Below are positions 58,481 to 64,000 of a stretch of 64,000 nucleotides of DNA, one piece after another. Within the stretch, counting starts at the first letter, position 1. The number at the start of each line of letters is the position of its first letter. The DNA is from Ctenosaura bakeri (Eukaryota > Chordata > Lepidosauria > Squamata > Iguanidae). The notes under the pieces were generated by a model, which did no database searches, had not been told where the DNA came from, and was given only the letters and a program-made list of their open reading frames with translations. Location of the stretch: positions 62,001 through 126,000 of the forward strand of contig CAOLHI010002556.1 of assembly GCA_948474755.1 (NCBI GenBank), read 5' to 3'. Position numbers and translations under genes: made by a program.

Positions 58481-61400
58481 TTTTTTTTTTTATGGGTTGT
58501 GGAAAAGTGAAAGAAAGGAAAATGTTCTTTAAACCCGAAGCATGAGATAGAAACAAGGAGAACAAGGCTAGACCTTTTAGGCAACTTACTCTATTAATTT
58601 AAATATATAAGAAAAAAAATCAATTTAGTGTTCAGTAAATACTACTGTGCAGCTTCAGTAGGTTTATATTCTCTACCTGGAAGAAAAAGTCCTTTGAGGA
58701 ATTCTTCTTTCAGAGGATATCTTGATGGCTTGGAGTATCTTCAGTTATGTTTCACGTATACAGATGACACGTGTAAACATAGATCTGTGTGTACTCACTG
58801 TGTGTTGATAATGAATTCATCATTGGTTAATACAATGAAAGTATGTTATATACTGATATGCTTATCCAGCCATCAAAACACTGATCACAGAATTCATTTA
58901 ATTCATTGTGCAGGTTTTGAGACATTTAAGTACATCTAAGTGTGTTTTAGTTAGTATTGCATGAATTCAGAATAGTACACCAAAAAGGCTGTTACAGACT
59001 TTTCAAAAAGATGTGTAGAAAGGGGCGTTATTTTGTTTAGAATAGAGAGATATAGTTCCGATATTCCCCAGTCAGTTATTGGGAGTTCCAACTACTATGA
59101 AATTATTACTTGTCCAGAGAAGTGCAGTTTATTAACCAGTGGCTCTCAAACACATTTTTAAATATTTAATGGTTAAGTCTGGAGGGAAAACGGTGGTTGA
59201 AATGGATGCCAAGTTTCAGTGAGAAAAGCACTCACTGGAATAAGTCCTGTTAAGGTCAATTATATGGCCTGTATATAATTGACACCTTGTTTTCAAAATG
59301 AAATGAAATTTTCTTATATATTGCCTTTCATCCTTAAGCACTCAGCAATTGGCAGCTATTTTACAGTGTTTCAGTCCTTTGTTAACTTGTTAATTTTGAG
59401 GTGGTTAGCTTTAAAAGAGCAATTTGTAAGGCAATTTGTTTCTTTTACAATGTGGTTTATATTGCTATGTACTGGTTAATATAATTTTTATAAAATACCA
59501 GTATTTCTAGTTACACTTTGGCATATTTCCATTTCTTGCCTTGATACAAATTGTATGCCAAATATACTCAGAGAAGGCTGGAAATTTTTGAAGGAAGAAG
59601 TGCAATGTATTTAACATGCTTTGTAGAGCTTGTTTTTTTAAAAAAAATATGAAATCACAGATACCCATCTGAAAGCTTTTTCAGTTTGTAAAAAAATCAG
59701 CAAAATTTTAATGTGTATGGAACATTTCATTATGCAAGACCCCAGCTGTTTACCTTTGTGGATATGTTACATCAATTAAATGAGGTCACTTTTGGGTTAA
59801 ATGGTTGTTAGTAGTCTAGCAAACAGTGGTTAGCCATGTATACATGGTTAGCCATGTATCCAATTTCAGCAGTGCCCATTCTCTTCAGAGCTACTTCCAT
59901 CCTATCTACTTTGATAACCATCCCAGCTTTTAATTAGTGATAGAGAAGTTCTCTTCTTCTCTGTTTGGGGTTGTAAGCAGTTTATATTTTAATAAAGCCA
60001 TTTAAGATCAGAGGAGTCATAATCATTATGGGCCAAGAAATAGAAGGACAGATCAGAAGATATCTGATTAAGCAGTTTGAAATCTGCCACTAGTACAAAA
60101 GGAAGCCCACAAATTATTGTTTGGAGTCCTGCAATTAAGAGTAGATATGACCATTCATATTTATACTAATTCCATTGTGCATGTTTTCACAGTAAATTAG
60201 GGTTCTGTGGTGCTGTATTGGATCTGTGGTTGTTTCATGTGATTACAGTAGTTGTCTTTCCTGACCTGTTTCTCTGCCAACAAACCAGAGAAAGAATTCA
60301 GCACTTGTTGTTCTTTCTCTAGTTAGTTTGGGGAGAAACAAGCCAGAAATGGCATCTACTGTTACCAGGTTCACACATCATATCAAATAGGCCACAGATG
60401 AAATCTAGTGGCCACAACTGAGCAAGGACAGTTGCAGCCAGTGACTCATAGGGAATTGCAGATTTAAGAGAGGAAGGGATGTAGGACAAGGCAAAGGTTT
60501 GCCCCCACTTCCACTGTTTCATCTTATGCTTCAGTCATAGGGTGGAAAGGTTCATGTCAGGCGTGGTTTCAGAGATGGAGGGAGGCTTTACATCAACAGG
60601 ATCTAACACTCTCCTTTCCATGATACATCTTCATCAAGGAAAGGAAACTGGGCAGCTAGAGCAGATGGGCCTGTTTTCTCTCTAGCTTCTTGTCTCTCCT
60701 TTTCTGCCCTGAGGAGTCCAGCAAGGCCATGGATTTTCCCTGTCCCATCTTAGTAAGATTGCTCTGCCTAGCTGTTCATCTAGGTTTTGAAATGTAATGT
60801 TCACGGTATCTTAAACTTTATATTAATTATTTGTATGTGCTCTTATGAATGTGATAAATAATAAAATAAAATTGCCATCTTGCCTCAAAGAGCCCGCTTC
60901 CCTAATCCTGTGGAAGATCGTGATATGAAAAGGAAGCCTTGTATATGCCACTGAAGACTCTGTTCAAGAATGTGAACCTTGGAACTGACATTCTTTGATC
61001 AGGGATAGAGAGAGCGCTTAAAAGAGATATGGGAGGAATACAGAGACATTTCTTGTAGCAGTTGCAGCTGGTGGCTTCCATGTGGTAAACCTCAGCATCT
61101 CACATAGTTGATTTCAACTTAAGACTAAAACCTAGAGTCTGTTTGGTGGTAGAAGCCATTAGCCTCCACTGCCTTATAGTGCTCTGATACTCAGAACTGA
61201 GAGCCCATGTGCAACATAGCAGTTATGTTCTTTGGGAGTTTTCACAAGCAGTGTACTCATGGTAGCTATAAGCAAGCCCACTGAGTATATCTGGAAAGTG
61301 AAAATCGTGTCTTGTTCACTGTCCTGGTGTTTGGCTTGTTTTCATCAAAGTTCACCTTTCAGATTAGCAAAGGTCAGTTAAGTTTTGGGAACCACAATTT

Positions 61401-63253
61401 TGCCGGGTACTTCTCTTCTCTTAAGATAGGTTTTTGTAAAAGTTTTAATATTCTGAGAGATTTGGTTTTAAACAGAAAGAAGGAAAAACTATGGCATCAT
61501 CTCCTGTGGCTTATGGGAGATGAAAAGAAAGAAAACATACCAGTGTTCTTTTACAGTGATAAATCTTTAGTGTTTTTTTCTGTTTATTGCATTTTAAATA
61601 ACTTAGAAACAAAAAACATAAAGTCTAGAATTGAAAAGGGGTTGTTCTACTGATTGATCTCCTCTCATTAGTGGAACTGGAGGAATAGTGATCTCTTCAC
61701 TTTGGGAACTTTGGGAACACTTTGGCAATCCCAAAACTTGCTCCAGAGGGCTGTGAAACCCTTTGAGGTAGTTTGCAGGCAGTGTAGAGGGTTCCCTTGG
61801 AAAGGGTATAGAAAGAAGGTACAGAGCCACTGTAGCATTGACTCTAGGCCTGGATCTGCTGGATCTGCAAATTCCAAGACTAGACCAAAACAGAAACACA
61901 CACACACACAAACTCCAATCCTCAAAATAGAAGAAAATCCCCCCCCCTTATGATAAATGGAACATATTTGACTGACAGTGTTGGAAATAAGTGATAAGAA
62001 TCGTTAACAGATCTATCAATCATAACAGTGGTTTTATATCTTGTATTATTAGCTCCTGAGGGTTTGCTGGAGCTTGTGAGAGGTAATTTCGTACTGTAAG
62101 CTTTTCTTACTGTGCTCTTGATGTACTTCTGGGGTAGGCCGTGAAAACTGTACATTTTATTTTTGTTTTCAGTGATTCAGTCATAAGGTTTTGATGATCT
62201 CAGCTTGTTCCTTCAGTAGTTATATCTGGCTATGATCTAAGGAATCCTTGTAGCCCGCTGAGGTAATAAGAAACAGACTCTGTGGTAGATCGAGTAAATT
62301 TTATAAGCTTGAAAAACACTGAAAATAAACAAACAAAAAGCCAGCAGATGATATTACAGTGTTTTATATAACTATTAAAATGGGAGTTTCAAGGCATCTT
62401 TTCTTATCAGTAATGTTAAGCCTATAGTAGGTGTACATCCAAAATACACATAGATGTGTGTCACAAACTTCAGTGATATATTTTATGCAAGTAAAATATT
62501 CAGTACAAGATTATGAAACTTGTGTTTGTGTTTTTGTATGATTTCTCGACTGATATTAATTTGGACCACTCATGAATGTCAAAAAAAAATACTTATGGTT
62601 TCCTAGATATAAAACAGGTAGCATTCCACACTGATGGAAGATGTCAACTAATGAAACAGAGAGGGAAGTGATTTTTAGCAGTGTTCCCTTCTTCCTCCAT
62701 CCCCATAGCCTACTGGATATCTCTCATATTTTACTACTGGAGATCCCAGAACCTTCTGGAACACATTTGGTGGGGGCTCACCAGGGAGACAGAGAACCTC
62801 TGAGGGTTGCTTCCACTGATGAGTGTTATCCCTCAGAGTGACTGCAATTGGAAACATCTTTTTGCTCTTAATACTGATAACAAATAACTGTTTTGCTGCG
62901 AAAGATGCTCCTTTATTGTTCTCTCTCTCTCTCTCTGTCAGTTCCCTTTTCTCTGTTTGACCCTAAGCCACTTTTTGAAGGTAAAAGATAAATTGGTGCT
63001 TCTCTTTGCATGTTTTTTTTCCATTTTCTTTAACCAGTGCTCCACCTTTAATAGCGTTGCTCATTTGAATAGTCATTTCCATAAGTCGATAGCTGCACAA
63101 CATTTTTCAATGCCAACATGCTGTTCCCTAATGTAAGATTAAGGGGGCATTGCTATAAAAATCCAGTAACAGTTGATATCACTTGTGGAAATATTTTCTT
63201 CATTTCAGATTATTGAATTTCTTCTTCATGGTCTCTGTGCCTCCCTACTGTAG
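58481..63253. other. AT-rich, no gene identified
   Basis: About 4.8 kb without a named repeat. It includes a doubled 18-bp word tggttagccatgtat near 59824-59860, (CA)n at 61898-61911, a C run at 61940-61948 and (TC)n at 62920-62937. 60750-60885 has a LINE-tail look (ataaataataaaataaaat). The 113-codon ORF at 61312-61653 gives no domain. Confidence 0.4.
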
Positions 63254-63855
63254 CACAATGGCCCCTCCACTTTCACAAGGGTTCAGGGCACAGAACCCTC
63301 ACAAAAGTGGAAAAACTGTGAATAACTCCCCTTCATGCCCCCTCTGCCATTCCCTTTCGGGGTTCCCCCCATTCTCTTACTTTTTGCCTTGGCACACATT
63401 CTCCACACCTGGGTAAAATCCATGGGAATGGGAAGGGAAGTTCCGGAAAAGGGAGAGAAGGCTCAAGAGTATCTCCCACCATTCCTTTGCATTTAACCTT
63501 GGTGTGAGTTCTCTGCACTGGGGCAAAATGCATAAGAATGAGAGGGGGAGCTCCAGAGGGGAAAAGAGGGATTGTACAAGCCCCCACCCCACCCCCATTC
63601 CTTTGCATTTTGCATTGGTGCAAGTTCTCCATGCCAGAGCAAAATGCATGGGAATGGGAGGGGGAGCTCTAAAAAGGAGAACACAAATCCGTGCCTCCTC
63701 CCCATTCCTCTGCCTTTTACCGAGGCGCACTTGCCTCCCTTCTCCATGTCTGGCCAAGCGCAAGAGAATGGGAGGAGCAGAATGAGGAAAAGGCACACAC
63801 GCTTGCAAATAATCAAATTCCTGAAGTCAAACCCATGTATGTGGAGGCAAGACTG
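63254..63855 (+). mobile_element. Mariner/Tigger-like element, third relative, with tandem filler
   Basis: The head cacaatggcccctccac, ttcagggcacagaaccctc and ctgtgaataactcc aligns with the head of 18861-19244, and the tail gtggaggcaagactg with TA aligns with its end. The middle is replaced by a ~110-bp tandem array. The ORFs of 77 to 143 codons on both strands inside arise from this array. Confidence 0.7.
63370..63815. repeat. Tandem repeat, four ~110-bp units
   Basis: Units start with catt(c/t)ct at 63370, 63480, 63596 and 63703 (spacings 110, 116 and 107 bp). Each has a cattcctttgcatttt-like start, a middle with caagttctcc, and an aaaatgcatgggaatgggag-like part. Units have diverged by substitutions, so the array is old. 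Confidence 0.82.
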
Positions 63856-64000
63856 TATTTATTACATGTCTCAAGGCATTCCTTACTATCCAGAGCCCTC
63901 TGAGTGATCCGTTAGCCATACTCCCACCTACCATTTTATTTTGCTTTTCATAGTTCCTAGAGAGACTAAATTGCATCAAATTCTGTGCATCCAGAATTCT
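63856..64000. other. Window end, no feature seen
   Basis: Short AT-balanced stretch to the window edge. Nothing recognised. Confidence 0.5.

Noticed and set aside
63370..63815. CRISPR-like array
   Set aside because: The units abut one another with no spacers, and the host is a vertebrate genome.
63333..63907. Overlapping ORFs of 93 to 143 codons on both strands
   Set aside because: All arise from the ~110-bp tandem array inside a MITE.

Overview
The window looks like a piece of a squamate reptile chromosome, most like an iguanian (Anolis-type) lizard. It is AT-rich, has no long open reading frames, and carries many degraded interspersed repeats of squamate type. These are tRNA-derived SINEs (a gagagccagc-type head, an acttgaaggcac-type tail, and a CAA-rich end), SINEs with a 5S rRNA-derived head, an RTE/BovB-like LINE, CR1/L2-like LINEs, hAT elements and palindromic MITEs, and mariner/Tigger-like MITEs. 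The species call is an inference from repeat families recognised by eye; no database search was run.

Layout. 1-11.3 kb: repeat-rich flank with a 1.36 kb non-autonomous hAT element (898-2259) and two direct copies of an RTE/BovB-like LINE end (3.1 and 9.9 kb). 11.7-13.4 kb: the only GC- and CpG-rich stretch, read as a CpG-island promoter with a probable 5' exon; it has GC boxes, an inverted CCAAT box and a 40-codon ORF in good start context. The gene was not recognised. 13.4-38.4 kb: AT-rich, intron-like DNA with scattered SINEs and MITEs, two weak exon candidates (21.8 kb and a 42-nt micro-exon at 33.0 kb) and several blocks that look like conserved noncoding elements. 38.4-45.2 kb: two antisense LINE copies with recognisable reverse transcriptase codons or antisense 3' sequence, plus SINE and hAT pieces. 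45.2-57 kb: 5S-headed SINEs, a second MITE copy, and a sense LINE fragment. 58.2-58.5 kb: the strongest noncoding-element candidate. 63.25-63.86 kb: a third MITE relative filled with a ~110-bp tandem repeat.

No protein-coding gene can be annotated with confidence. The few longer ORFs lie in GC-rich DNA or tandem repeats, or are chance openings. The best reading is the promoter and first part of a large gene with long regulatory introns, or a gene-poor regulatory landscape beside a developmental gene. I see no CRISPR array, operon, integrated virus or other novel system; the more interesting items are repeat architecture and candidate regulatory blocks.
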